NCBI GenBank assembly: GCA_016839345.1
Contig: JAEOUL010000111.1
Span: 1 to 33,597 of the forward strand
Direction: 5' to 3'
Source of the DNA: Candidatus Thorarchaeota archaeon
GTDB lineage: Archaea; Asgardarchaeota; Thorarchaeia; Thorarchaeales; Thorarchaeaceae
DNA length: 33,597 nt
Under the pieces are notes generated by a model, which saw only the letters and a program-made list of their open reading frames with translations, was not told the origin of the DNA and ran no database searches. The translations under genes and the position numbers were made by a program. Below, piece by piece: positions 23,706 through 30,237 of the stretch. Every line of letters starts with the position of its first letter. Position 1 is the stretch's first letter.

Positions 23706-24578
23706 ATGACAAATGTATTCTATCTCGCCTTTAAGGTTTCACGAGTACGTTTCTGGTTGTACCTAGGTGGAACATATCTCATTGGGTACATTGTTGGAAT
23801 GAATAGTGGGAGTTACGATGTAACTCAACTACTAAATCCTTGGTTCCTCGTTCATCTCTTCTATTTCATGATTCCTGCGAATATCTTCCTTTACGGAATA
23901 AACGACATCTCTGATAAGGATACAGACATGTTCAATCCAAAGAAAGATGAAAAGGAGTATCGAGCTGCAGAGAAAGACAGAAGAAACCTCTACATTTTAG
24001 TCGGGTTATCGTTCATCTATGGGCTCATTCTGATTCTATTCCAGATATCAGACCTGATTGCGGTTGCCTACTTTACATCATGGATGTTGTTATCATTCTT
24101 CTATAGTGTCAAGCCCCTTCGATTCAAGGCGGTACCCATCTTGGATTTTTCTTCAAATTTCCTATATGTGATCCCAGCTCTGCTTTCATACTATCAGCTT
24201 ACTGGGATAGTCCCACCAATTCTACCTATCTTTGCAGCATTCATGTGGACATCAGCGATGCAATTGTTCTCAGCGATTCCTGACATTGAAGCCGACATGA
24301 AGGCCAATATCAAGACAACTGCTGTTGTGGCTGGGAGGAAAGTTTCGCTGCTTCTTTGCTTAGTCTTTTGGAGCCTCTTTGCCTTTATTCTGATAGTTGT
24401 ATATCCATGGAACTATCCATGGAATCTTCTAATGATAGTCTATCCCGGAATTCCTCTTTTCCTTCTTATCAAGCCTGAAGTGGATATTGACAGAACATAT
24501 TGGTACTTCCCCTACTACACTGGGTTATTTGGGATGGTTCTTTTCCTTAGCTTAGGCGTTCCGTTGGTGCTATCTTGA
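23706..24578 (+). CDS. UbiA-family prenyltransferase, probable lycopene elongase
   Basis: 290 residues with about eight or nine transmembrane helices. The two Asp-rich prenyl-diphosphate motifs are present: N66-D67-x2-D70-x3-D74 ('NDISDKDTD') and D193-x3-D197 ('IPDIEADMKA'). 'FSVKPLRFK'-type and 'IKTTAVVAGRK' blocks are typical of lycopene elongase/LbtA-like members of UbiA. It would add C5 units from dimethylallyl diphosphate to lycopene, giving C45/C50 carotenoids. Membership of the carotenoid cluster supports this over ether-lipid (DGGGP synthase) or quinone roles. It starts 11 nt after the desaturase and its stop overlaps the next gene region. Confidence 0.87.
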   Translation: MTNVFYLAFKVSRVRFWLYLGGTYLIGYIVGMNSGSYDVTQLLNPWFLVHLFYFMIPANIFLYGINDISDKDTDMFNPKKDEKEYRAAEKDRRNLYILVGLSFIYGLILILFQISDLIAVAYFTSWMLLSFFYSVKPLRFKAVPILDFSSNFLYVIPALLSYYQLTGIVPPILPIFAAFMWTSAMQLFSAIPDIEADMKANIKTTAVVAGRKVSLLLCLVFWSLFAFILIVVYPWNYPWNLLMIVYPGIPLFLLIKPEVDIDRTYWYFPYYTGLFGMVLFLSLGVPLVLS

Positions 24579-24592
24579 TGGGAGGAATAGTG

Positions 24593-25399
24593 ATGTCATC
24601 AAGAAAGTCCGCTGAACCAATGAAACTAATATTCATCATATTTGCAATAGCCTTCTTTCTTGCTAGTTGGCTCGTTGCCAATATCAATATTGGAGGATCT
24701 GTAACGTGGGTTTCTGCATTTTTCATTGTACTCCTATCTCTCCCCTCCTTCTATTTCCTTGTCCGCTGGATTGGGGCAAAATGGGGACTCTTCTTGATAT
24801 TCTTCTTTGCTGTCTTCCCGATAATTGTAGAGGCAATTGGAATAACGACTGGATTACCATATGGTGAATTTTACTATAGTGATTGGATGGGCTTCAAAAT
24901 CTTCGGGCTAGTTCCATGGAGCGTTGCATTCGCCTTTGCACCCCTTATCTTTGGTAGTTTGACAATTGCGTCTAAAATCGTTCAAGATTGGCGATTGCAA
25001 ATAGTCCTCAGTGCATTTATTCTAGTTCTTGTCGATATGGTGCTTGATCCCGCTGCAGTCGTACTGAGTATCTGGGTCTGGTTGACTCCAGGTCCATACT
25101 ATGGTATACCAATAAGCAACTACACCGGTTGGTTTCTGACAGCTTTCATCGCATCAATTGTTTTGTATCAGATTACACAAAGAATTGAAGACTCCGACTC
25201 TAACATGCCAGTAGAAGTATCTAGTAGTCTTTTCATAAGTTTGGCATTTTGGACTGGCTTTTCATTGTGGAGTGGGTTGGTTATTCCGCTAGGTATCGGT
25301 CTAGCTTTGACTCTACTCATTGGTTTCCTCTTGCTTAAGAAAAAAGACACTTACAGAGTGCCAAAGCATTATCAGTCTTCAAACAGGAATATCACATGA
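24593..25399 (+). CDS. CruF-type carotenoid hydratase (DUF422 family)
   Basis: 268 residues from ATG 24593, chosen because GGAGG (24581-24585) lies 7 nt upstream; earlier in-frame TTG 24575 and ATG 24578 overlap or precede that site. It has seven to eight transmembrane helices. The family blocks 'EAIGITTGLPYGEFYYSD', 'VPWSVAFAFAPLIF', 'VLVDMVLDPAAV' and 'YYGIPISNYTGWFLTA' match CruF/bisanhydrobacterioruberin hydratase-like proteins. These hydrate the terminal C=C bonds of carotenoids in the membrane. It is the last gene of the plus arm and supports an acyclic C50 (bacterioruberin-like) product. Confidence 0.88.
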   Translation: MSSRKSAEPMKLIFIIFAIAFFLASWLVANINIGGSVTWVSAFFIVLLSLPSFYFLVRWIGAKWGLFLIFFFAVFPIIVEAIGITTGLPYGEFYYSDWMGFKIFGLVPWSVAFAFAPLIFGSLTIASKIVQDWRLQIVLSAFILVLVDMVLDPAAVVLSIWVWLTPGPYYGIPISNYTGWFLTAFIASIVLYQITQRIEDSDSNMPVEVSSSLFISLAFWTGFSLWSGLVIPLGIGLALTLLIGFLLLKKKDTYRVPKHYQSSNRNIT

Positions 25400-25406
25400 T
25401 AGGGAG

Positions 25407-25727
25407 ATGATTCGTACAAAGACTTGTCCCAAATGCGGAAGCAATAGAATTGCAGGACCTCACAGAGTGTATGGTCAACATCATGTGAGAATCGACCTTC
25501 CAGGATTTTCTTCTGCAACACTGGAGAGTTTCACATGCGCTGATTGTGGATTCACAGAATTCTATGCTGATCAGATAGGACTTAAGAACATCAACACTTC
25601 AGGAAGATTCGTTCAAGATTCCAGACAGTATGATCAGCAGGTCACTAGGAGAGAATGTCCATATTGCGGGTCTGCGCTCAGACCAGGCGCTATATCATGC
25701 CATGAATGCGGTCAATATATCTCGTAA
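25407..25727 (+). CDS. Double zinc-ribbon protein of unknown function
   Basis: 106 residues from ATG 25407; the frame is open further upstream but overlaps cruF and has no supported start. Two ribbons are visible. The first is 'TCPKCGSNRI' paired with 'TCADCGFTEFY' (Cys residues near 7, 10, 43, 46). The second is 'ECPYCGSALRPGAISCHECG' at the C-terminus. The spacer is 'GRFVQDSRQYDQQVTRR'. Such proteins bind two Zn2+ and can contact nucleic acid or protein; nothing identifies the partner. It directly follows cruF, so may be read through from the carotenoid operon. Confidence 0.78.
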   Translation: MIRTKTCPKCGSNRIAGPHRVYGQHHVRIDLPGFSSATLESFTCADCGFTEFYADQIGLKNINTSGRFVQDSRQYDQQVTRRECPYCGSALRPGAISCHECGQYIS

Positions 25728-25766
25728 AATTTTGCATTCATTATCAGGTGGACCTTATATTCTAGA

Positions 25767-25888
25767 GAGCAGACCGAATCTCGACACGTATCATTTCGTG
25801 TCAGCCTCGAATACGACATCTGCTCCAAGCCTCAACCGTTGCTCTGGGGCCTCCTGCCGGTGGAGAGCAACCTAATTCATCCACCGGC
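25767..25888 (+). ncRNA. Candidate structured RNA / leader with H-type pseudoknot upstream of lipoate ligase
   Basis: Two domains. Domain 1: stem 25767-25773/25819-25825 (GAGCAGA/TCTGCTC) enclosing a perfect hairpin 25783-25788/25797-25802 (GACACG/CGTGTC). Domain 2: an H-type pseudoknot, S1 25838-25845/25864-25871 (GTTGCTCT/AGAGCAAC) and S2 25856-25863/25881-25888 (GCCGGTGG/CCACCGGC). Both stems are 8 perfect pairs, the junction between S2 5' and S1 3' has 0 nt, and the loops are 10 and 9 nt. The two stems would stack coaxially. The region is richer in GC than its flanks and lies 55 nt ahead of the lplA ATG. Strand is assumed from the flanking genes. It could be a riboswitch-like leader or a separate small RNA. 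Confidence 0.6.
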
Positions 25889-25942
25889 TAACAACAAGCT
25901 AATCAGTCATGAATGTAAATGACAGGCAAGAGTGATTGAGAG

Positions 25943-26737
25943 ATGTCGTGGCGAATCATCAAGGAGATTGACAATGATGTGTTTTACAATCTCGCTATAG
26001 ATGAGAGTCTAGTTAGAACTATGGCCAAGTGTGAGGATAAAATGAACACTCTCAGATTTTGGAGATCTGATAGTGCGGTGGTTATTGGCCGATTTCAGTG
26101 TGTGCATAAAGAAGTCAATCTTAAGTTCTGTGAAGAGAATAAAATTGCTATTGCGAGGAGATTCACAGGCGGAGGTGCAGTGTATCAAGACACAGGCAAT
26201 CTAAATTTTTCAATTTGTGTAGACAGGACAGAGAGTTATGTCCCAAAATCGCTGAAGGACATCTATAAGAGATTCATCGGTTCTGTTGCTTCGAGTCTTC
26301 ACTCCATTGATATTCCAGCAATCTATGACCCTGTGAGATCATGCATCAGAATTAGGGATCTGAAGATTACTGGAACAGCGGGTTGGCTCAAGAGAGGAGT
26401 CGCCTTCCTGCATGGCACACTTCTCATAGAAGCAAATCTGACATCCCTTAGAGAGAGTCTAAATCCACCCAAGAATCAGCCAGTATACCTCCGAGATAGG
26501 TCGCGGATTAGATGTACTGAAAGCAAGAGAGATGTTGTAACAAACATTTCAGCTGAAGTCAACAATTGTCCCAATTTAGACAGGATCCAAAAAACCATTG
26601 TTGAAAGCATACAGTCAATTTCAGGTCAATCAACTGTCACAGGAAAATTGACCAGAGAGGAGAGGGACACTTCACAGGTTTTATATCAGAGCCGCTATTC
26701 CAAGTCCGAGTGGAATCTGGGGATACCTGCCCCATGA
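25943..26737 (+). CDS. lplA: Lipoate-protein ligase A, catalytic (N-terminal) domain
   Basis: 264 residues, ATG 25943 with GTGA about 7 nt upstream. The ligase fold motifs are 'FYNLAIDESLV', 'RFWRSDSAVVIGRFQ', 'IARRFTGGGAVYQDTGNLNFS' region (lipoate/ATP loop), 'KITGTAGWLKRGVAFLHGTLL' region with the catalytic Lys, and an 'EWNLG' C-terminus. Its length equals the archaeal large subunit (as in Thermoplasma), which needs a separate LplB accessory subunit; none is seen next to it. It would attach lipoate via lipoyl-AMP to E2 (encoded at 18312-19547) and GcvH-type proteins. The preceding 55 nt follow a strong pseudoknot. Confidence 0.93.
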   Translation: MSWRIIKEIDNDVFYNLAIDESLVRTMAKCEDKMNTLRFWRSDSAVVIGRFQCVHKEVNLKFCEENKIAIARRFTGGGAVYQDTGNLNFSICVDRTESYVPKSLKDIYKRFIGSVASSLHSIDIPAIYDPVRSCIRIRDLKITGTAGWLKRGVAFLHGTLLIEANLTSLRESLNPPKNQPVYLRDRSRIRCTESKRDVVTNISAEVNNCPNLDRIQKTIVESIQSISGQSTVTGKLTREERDTSQVLYQSRYSKSEWNLGIPAP

Positions 26738-26762
26738 GCCTCTGAATATGAGGAATGATTCA

Positions 26763-27116
26763 ATGACAACTGACGATGTCGAGAAGACCCTAAAGAGCTT
26801 CATGAAACACTTTGGCGCACTCAATAGGGATATCCCTGATGTTAGGAATGCATTTACAGACCTCCAGAAGGCTGTTCACCAAGATGGTGCTCTCTCAGCC
26901 AAAGTAAAGGAGATGATGTGCATAGTCGCTTCTATCCTTTCGCCTTGCGAGGAATGCATGGTCTATCATACAAAACAGGCACTTTCATTGGGTGCAACAC
27001 GGGATGAAATCATGGAAGCATGTTCTGTTGCAATTGTAATGGGTGGAGGTCCAGCTGCTTCACATATTGCTACAGTTCAAGACTGTCTTGATGCTTGGGC
27101 ACCTAGGCAGAAGTGA
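26763..27116 (+). CDS. AhpD/carboxymuconolactone decarboxylase-like protein
   Basis: 117 residues from ATG 26763 (GAGG about 9 nt upstream); an ATG at 26748 is in frame without a ribosome site. The all-helical AhpD-like core is shown by 'KVKEMMCIVASILSPCEECMVYHTKQALSLG' spanning residues 47-77: the redox C-E-E-C with His four residues on is the peroxidase-type E-x2-C-x3-H variant. 'EIMEACSVAIVMGGGPA' is the next helix. AhpD proteins are thiol peroxidases or reductants that, in Mycobacterium, draw electrons from lipoylated E2. Placement just after lplA makes a lipoyl-linked role attractive. It may be co-transcribed with lplA. Confidence 0.88.
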   Translation: MTTDDVEKTLKSFMKHFGALNRDIPDVRNAFTDLQKAVHQDGALSAKVKEMMCIVASILSPCEECMVYHTKQALSLGATRDEIMEACSVAIVMGGGPAASHIATVQDCLDAWAPRQK

Positions 27117-27450
27117 AGTTTCGCACGCACAGAAACTTGACAAATTCTTTCCCATGGTTAAAGAATTGGTGAGGTTCATTCCCTCCAATATGGATTACAT
27201 CTCCTTCATGTAAAATCAGTTCTCGCTCACCAACTTTAACATGCACCTCTCCTTTTAGAATGTAAACTCCATGTTCATGAGGATGAATATCATATGATGT
27301 GTGCCCATCGGGTTCGACGATATAGGCTCGAAGTGCAAAGTTCTTCGAGGAATTTTCGGGATTGAGAAGGCGCTTGCGTCTTACACCCTTCATACCAGGG
27401 TGGTCATAGATTTCGTAATCTTCTGGTCTAGTATCCTTTGTGAGGAACAT
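27103..27450 (-). CDS. Small cupin-domain protein
   Basis: 115 residues from ATG 27450, with GGTGG 4-5 nt upstream; GTG 27471, overlapping the dehydrogenase stop, is the alternative. The single cupin barrel has motif 1 'HTSYDIHPHEHGVYILKGE' (His ligands, Glu) and motif 2 'GDVIHIGGNEPHQFFNHG' (His). It would bind one metal ion; enzymatic function is unassigned. It is coupled to the upstream zinc alcohol dehydrogenase, suggesting a sugar- or polyol-related step. Its 3' end overlaps the convergent AhpD gene by 14 nt. Confidence 0.88.
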   Translation of the reverse strand: MFLTKDTRPEDYEIYDHPGMKGVRRKRLLNPENSSKNFALRAYIVEPDGHTSYDIHPHEHGVYILKGEVHVKVGERELILHEGDVIHIGGNEPHQFFNHGKEFVKFLCVRNFTSA

Positions 27451-27467
27451 CAATCCACCATCCTTCT

Positions 27468-28499
27468 TCACTCAAACTCAATGAAAAGAACCTTGATTGC
27501 TTTTTGGCTTTCCATTAGGTCAAAGCCGTTCTCCCATTCTGCGAGAGATAAACGATGAGAAATCAGTGGTGAAGCATCTATACTACGTGAAGACATGAGG
27601 CGGAGTGTAGTGACCCAAGAGGAGGGAAGTGTCCCCCAAGTCCCAGACATAGTCAATTCTTTAGTGATGATTGGATCGAGGTCTATGTTTGCAGGTTGTC
27701 CTCGTACTCCGAGTAGAGTCACATGTCCTGCAACTTTGACAAAGTCTAATGCCTGTGTACAAGCAACACATGCGCCAGATGCTTCGATTACTGCATCAGC
27801 GCCGCGACCATCAGTTTCGCTATTGACAATACTTACTGGATCAGACTCGCTCTCAACATCGATTGTCAAATCAGCTCCGATTTTCTTGGCTAAATCAAAA
27901 CGCCACTTGTCAGTTGACACACCTGTTACGATGACTTTGCCAGCTCCCATCGATTTAGCAATTTGTGTTGCCATCAAACCCATAGTGCCAGGACCCTGTA
28001 CAACTACAACATCACCAGGGCAGATAGGAGTTTTGTCTATCACTGAGTGTACCACGCATGCAAAGGGTTCAGCAAGTGCAGCTTCCTCTAGTGAAACGCC
28101 TTTGGGAACTTGATGAACAATGTAATCAGGTACAACCAGATACTTTGCAAAGGCACCATTAGCGTTAGAGGTTCCGAGGATTCTCTTGTCGGAGGCTGTG
28201 CATCGATTCATATGGCCAGTCTTGCACTGATGACACTTGCCACAGAATGCAGTAGCTGGAGAAACAACACGATTGCCAACCGCCACAGAAGTGACATCTT
28301 CACCAACTGCAACAACTTTGCCACTATACTCGTGTCCTAGAACAATAGGAGGTGTGTAGAACGCTTGATCATGTTTGATATGAATATCTGTTCCACAAAT
28401 CCCCGCAGCTGCAACTTCGATTAAGACCTCATCCCTCCTTGGTTTTGGCTCCTCTATCTCTCGAAGCTCCAGGTTACCAACTCCACGAGCTGTCTTCAT
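27468..28499 (-). CDS. Zinc-dependent medium-chain alcohol dehydrogenase
   Basis: 343 residues from ATG 28499 (GAGAGG 4-5 nt upstream; TTG 28511 is in frame but upstream of it). Catalytic zinc ligands are C35 and H56-E57 in 'GICGTDIH' and 'VLGHEYSG'. The structural zinc quartet is C86, C89, C92 and C100 ('CGKCHQCKTGHMNRC'). The NAD(P) site is 'VVVQGPGTMGLMATQIAKSM' (residues about 160-180). The pattern resembles threonine 3-dehydrogenase or sorbitol/iditol-type dehydrogenases, but substrate cannot be fixed from sequence alone. It overlaps the cupin gene and both may act on the same substrate. Confidence 0.92.
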   Translation of the reverse strand: MKTARGVGNLELREIEEPKPRRDEVLIEVAAAGICGTDIHIKHDQAFYTPPIVLGHEYSGKVVAVGEDVTSVAVGNRVVSPATAFCGKCHQCKTGHMNRCTASDKRILGTSNANGAFAKYLVVPDYIVHQVPKGVSLEEAALAEPFACVVHSVIDKTPICPGDVVVVQGPGTMGLMATQIAKSMGAGKVIVTGVSTDKWRFDLAKKIGADLTIDVESESDPVSIVNSETDGRGADAVIEASGACVACTQALDFVKVAGHVTLLGVRGQPANIDLDPIITKELTMSGTWGTLPSSWVTTLRLMSSRSIDASPLISHRLSLAEWENGFDLMESQKAIKVLFIEFE

Positions 28500-28574
28500 T
28501 AATCCTCTCAATCTTGTGTCCTCTCACATTCATTGTTCAGTGGACTAATAGAATGTTACGGAACAAGCTAGGAT

Positions 28575-28850
28575 TCATTCATGCTTCAAAGAGTTGAAAA
28601 AAGCTGGAGGTTCATCTCCCTGGTCCAACGAACGGACCCTAAATCCATTACTCAACTCTCCTCGGATTTTGCTTGCTGTTCGAGCTCCAACAAATCGCTT
28701 TCGCACATTGGCTTCCTTGCCTAACCAGATGTATACGTTCTTGCTTGCATTATCAATTATACAAAAGACCTTGTCTGATACAAGACCTTCTTTTGTCAGG
28801 TCCACATCTAGAGTAGTACCATCTTCCTGCATCTCTAGTGCTTCGACCAT
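28575..28850 (-). CDS. Single gelsolin-like domain protein
   Basis: 91 residues, ATG 28850 with GAGG 8 nt upstream. Residues 22-80 follow the gelsolin repeat: 'SDKVFCIIDNASKNVYIWLG', then 'KEANVRKRFVGARTASKIRG', the strand-turn-strand core with the 'vyiWlGkeAn' signature and the long helix. It ends 'RSLDQGDEPPAFFNSL', matching the gelsolin 'v.eg.Ep..F' closing strand. Gelsolin/villin domains bind actin with Ca2+ in eukaryotes, and short gelsolins are a recognised Asgard trait. Here only one domain exists and no actin gene is in the window. It stands alone in orientation with its own promoter. Confidence 0.85.
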   Translation of the reverse strand: MVEALEMQEDGTTLDVDLTKEGLVSDKVFCIIDNASKNVYIWLGKEANVRKRFVGARTASKIRGELSNGFRVRSLDQGDEPPAFFNSLKHE

Positions 28851-28930
28851 TGGGTTTTCCTCGTGAGGTGGGCAACGCTAGTCCTAACTTGTGGCGTGAT
28901 ACACTAGTGAAAAAGCTTCCTCATATTTGG

Positions 28931-28939
28931 ATATATATT
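28931..28939 (-). promoter_or_regulatory. TATA-like promoter of the gelsolin-like gene
   Basis: An alternating ATATATAT run on the minus-strand side of the gelsolin-like start would place the transcription start near 28910, with a 60-nt leader. Sequence pattern only. Confidence 0.35.
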
Positions 28940-29015
28940 CCTCTAGCATGTCCTCAGTGATTTTGATGCGCTAAGAGTGTCAGTATAACCCGAACATTGT
29001 GGGGATAAGAGGGTA

Positions 29016-29384
29016 TTAGATGCTCTCAAATGTGGCTCTAAGAGTGCCTCCGCAGTAGTTACACTGGGCTTCTAGAGGTCCTGTCCAGTCTATGCCTTCA
29101 TGAGAAATAGCAGCACCACAAGATGGGCATCTATCAGGTAGTCTTACAGTTTTCATCTCTGTGCCATCTGATCGTCTTTGACCGCGATGGTGTTCAGGAA
29201 TAACGAAGGATGGTGCCTCCATTGTAAAGCCACGAGCCACAGCAGTAGCAACTCCAGAACCTGCTCTACAAACAGAAAATACGATGATGACTACCACTAT
29301 TACCATAATGATTGGGATAATCATAAACATCAGTGTGAAAGATCCAAAGATGTCGTTGAATATGTCAAAGAAATCGAACTGCAA
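29016..29384 (-). CDS. Small membrane protein with C-terminal zinc ribbon
   Basis: 122 residues from a TTG at 29384, with AGGTGA 7 nt upstream. The frame opens further to a TTG at 29531, but that extension has no ribosome site and looks non-coding. One long transmembrane helix (about residues 15-40, 'FMIIPIIMVIVVVIIVFSVC') follows an aromatic/acidic N-terminus. The soluble tail ends in a zinc ribbon 'RCPSCGAAISHEG..' and 'AQCNYCGGTLRATF'. A TATA-like CTTTTATAA at 29480-29488 could drive it. The role is unknown; similar single-pass ribbon proteins are common in archaea. Confidence 0.75.
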   Translation of the reverse strand: MQFDFFDIFNDIFGSFTLMFMIIPIIMVIVVVIIVFSVCRAGSGVATAVARGFTMEAPSFVIPEHHRGQRRSDGTEMKTVRLPDRCPSCGAAISHEGIDWTGPLEAQCNYCGGTLRATFESI

Positions 29385-29479
29385 CCAGTTTTCACCTTGT
29401 GGGTTGTGTTTCGGTTCGAAGAACCATTGGGGGCTTATTACCTTTTGCAAGTAAAACCGACAGGTACCATCTTCGGAAC

Positions 29480-29488
29480 TTATAAAAG
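29480..29488 (-). promoter_or_regulatory. TATA-like element between divergent small genes
   Basis: TTATAAAAG on the plus strand reads CTTTTATAA on the minus strand. It could serve the membrane zinc-ribbon gene (start 29384) with a 70-nt leader, or the plus-strand gene at 29539 with a short leader. Confidence 0.35.
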
Positions 29489-29538
29489 ATTCACAAGATT
29501 GCTGGCACCACAGTAAAAAACTGGAGGCCAAAAGACAA

Positions 29539-29898
29539 ATGCAAATTCCAGCATTCTTGTTAAGAAAACTCTACATCAAAGGAAGCCTCGAAAACGTCGA
29601 AGGCGGCTTTATGTTAAAACTGAAGAACTCGCTGTCACCAGGTACTACGACTGCTGTTGCTCCTATAAAGGTAGATGGAAATGAATACAGTCTAGATAAT
29701 CTAACTATTAGGTCAGGGGATATTGAAATCCTAGGATCGGACATCAATGAGGAAAATACCTTTCCCATAAAAGTTGGAGTTGAGATTGAGCTATTTGTTA
29801 AAGGAGAACCTCTTGCAGAGGGAGAACACAAAATCGACTTATCACTGAAGACAAAAGAAGCAGGCACTTTGGCTTTTGACGTCACTGATTCGATTTAG
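29539..29898 (+). CDS. Conserved-looking small beta-rich protein of unknown function
   Basis: 119 residues, ATG 29539; GGAGG lies 11 nt upstream, slightly far. The start 'IPAFLLRKLYIKGSLENVEG' and 'FMLKLKNSLSPGTT' resemble an archaeal family that I have seen only as hypothetical. The rest is beta-rich ('NEYSLDNLTIRSGDIEIL', 'IKVGVEIELFVKGEPL', 'GEHKIDLSLKTKEAGTLAF'), like a small beta-sandwich. There is no signal peptide, Cys or catalytic motif. It is divergent from the membrane ribbon gene and followed by a hairpin, so is probably a single-gene unit. Confidence 0.8.
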   Translation: MQIPAFLLRKLYIKGSLENVEGGFMLKLKNSLSPGTTTAVAPIKVDGNEYSLDNLTIRSGDIEILGSDINEENTFPIKVGVEIELFVKGEPLAEGEHKIDLSLKTKEAGTLAFDVTDSI

Positions 29899-29908
29899 AA
29901 GTACTATT

Positions 29909-29931
29909 GCAGAGGGCGGTATGCCTTCTGC
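29909..29931 (+). terminator. Terminator-like hairpin after the small beta-rich gene
   Basis: GCAGAGGGC (29909-29917) pairs with GCCTTCTGC (29923-29931), nine pairs with one G-U, loop 5 nt. It starts 11 nt after the stop codon at 29898. The following sequence is only moderately T-rich. Confidence 0.5.
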
Positions 29932-29949
29932 ACTCGATTCTATTGTATA

Positions 29950-30084
29950 CTAATTCTCTATAGTTGATAGGATGTAGTACACGATTATGAGTGGCATAAT
30001 AATGAACATGAATAAAACGAAGGCACTACAAACCGTATTCAGACGTCCTTCAATGAAAGGACAAATTACTTCTTCACATGTCAC
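29950..30084 (-). CDS. Small single-pass membrane peptide (44 aa)
   Basis: A GTG at 30084 opens a 44-residue minus-strand frame ending at TAG (29950-29952). The product starts 'TCEEVICPFIEGRLNTVC', then a strong transmembrane helix ('FVLFMFIIMPLIIVYYIL') and 'STIEN'. The amino-acid pattern, with a paired Cys/Pro head and a clean hydrophobic block, looks more protein-like than random sequence. GGGGTGA overlaps the GTG itself, so the ribosome site is not ideal. A TATA-like TTTTAAAA at about 30149-30157 could serve it and the plus-strand gene at 30238. It occupies part of the 339-nt gap between 29898 and 30238. Confidence 0.4.
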   Translation of the reverse strand: MTCEEVICPFIEGRLNTVCSAFVLFMFIIMPLIIVYYILSTIEN

Positions 30085-30237
30085 CCCTGTGAGTGTGATT
30101 ATATGTCAGACCCTTCATCTTCGGTCATAATGCTTCACTCTACCAGAGTTTTAAAATCTTAAGAGCATTCTATTGTGTTCTGGAATCTCCACAATAGTTT
30201 TCAGTAAAGTAATCCAAGTTTCGATTGGTGGAAGGTA

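Noticed and set aside
25760..25830. Possible tRNA, suggested by a 7-bp end stem (GAGCAGA/TCTGCTC)
   Set aside because: Only about 46 nt lie between the arms, and no anticodon or T-arm with a TTCGA-type loop can be formed; kept instead as part of the structured RNA.
25790..25875. 26-codon minus-strand open frame through the pseudoknot with protein-like composition
   Set aside because: It is bounded by stops with no start codon; its GC-rich codons are explained by the stems.
25838..25892. attC-like recombination site
   Set aside because: The GTT and AAC ends do not match the RYYYAAC/GTTRRRY core sequences, and no integrase or cassette array is nearby.
27595..28113. 172-codon plus-strand open frame antisense to the alcohol dehydrogenase
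   Set aside because: Ser/Thr/Pro-rich shadow; the minus strand has all dehydrogenase zinc and NAD motifs.
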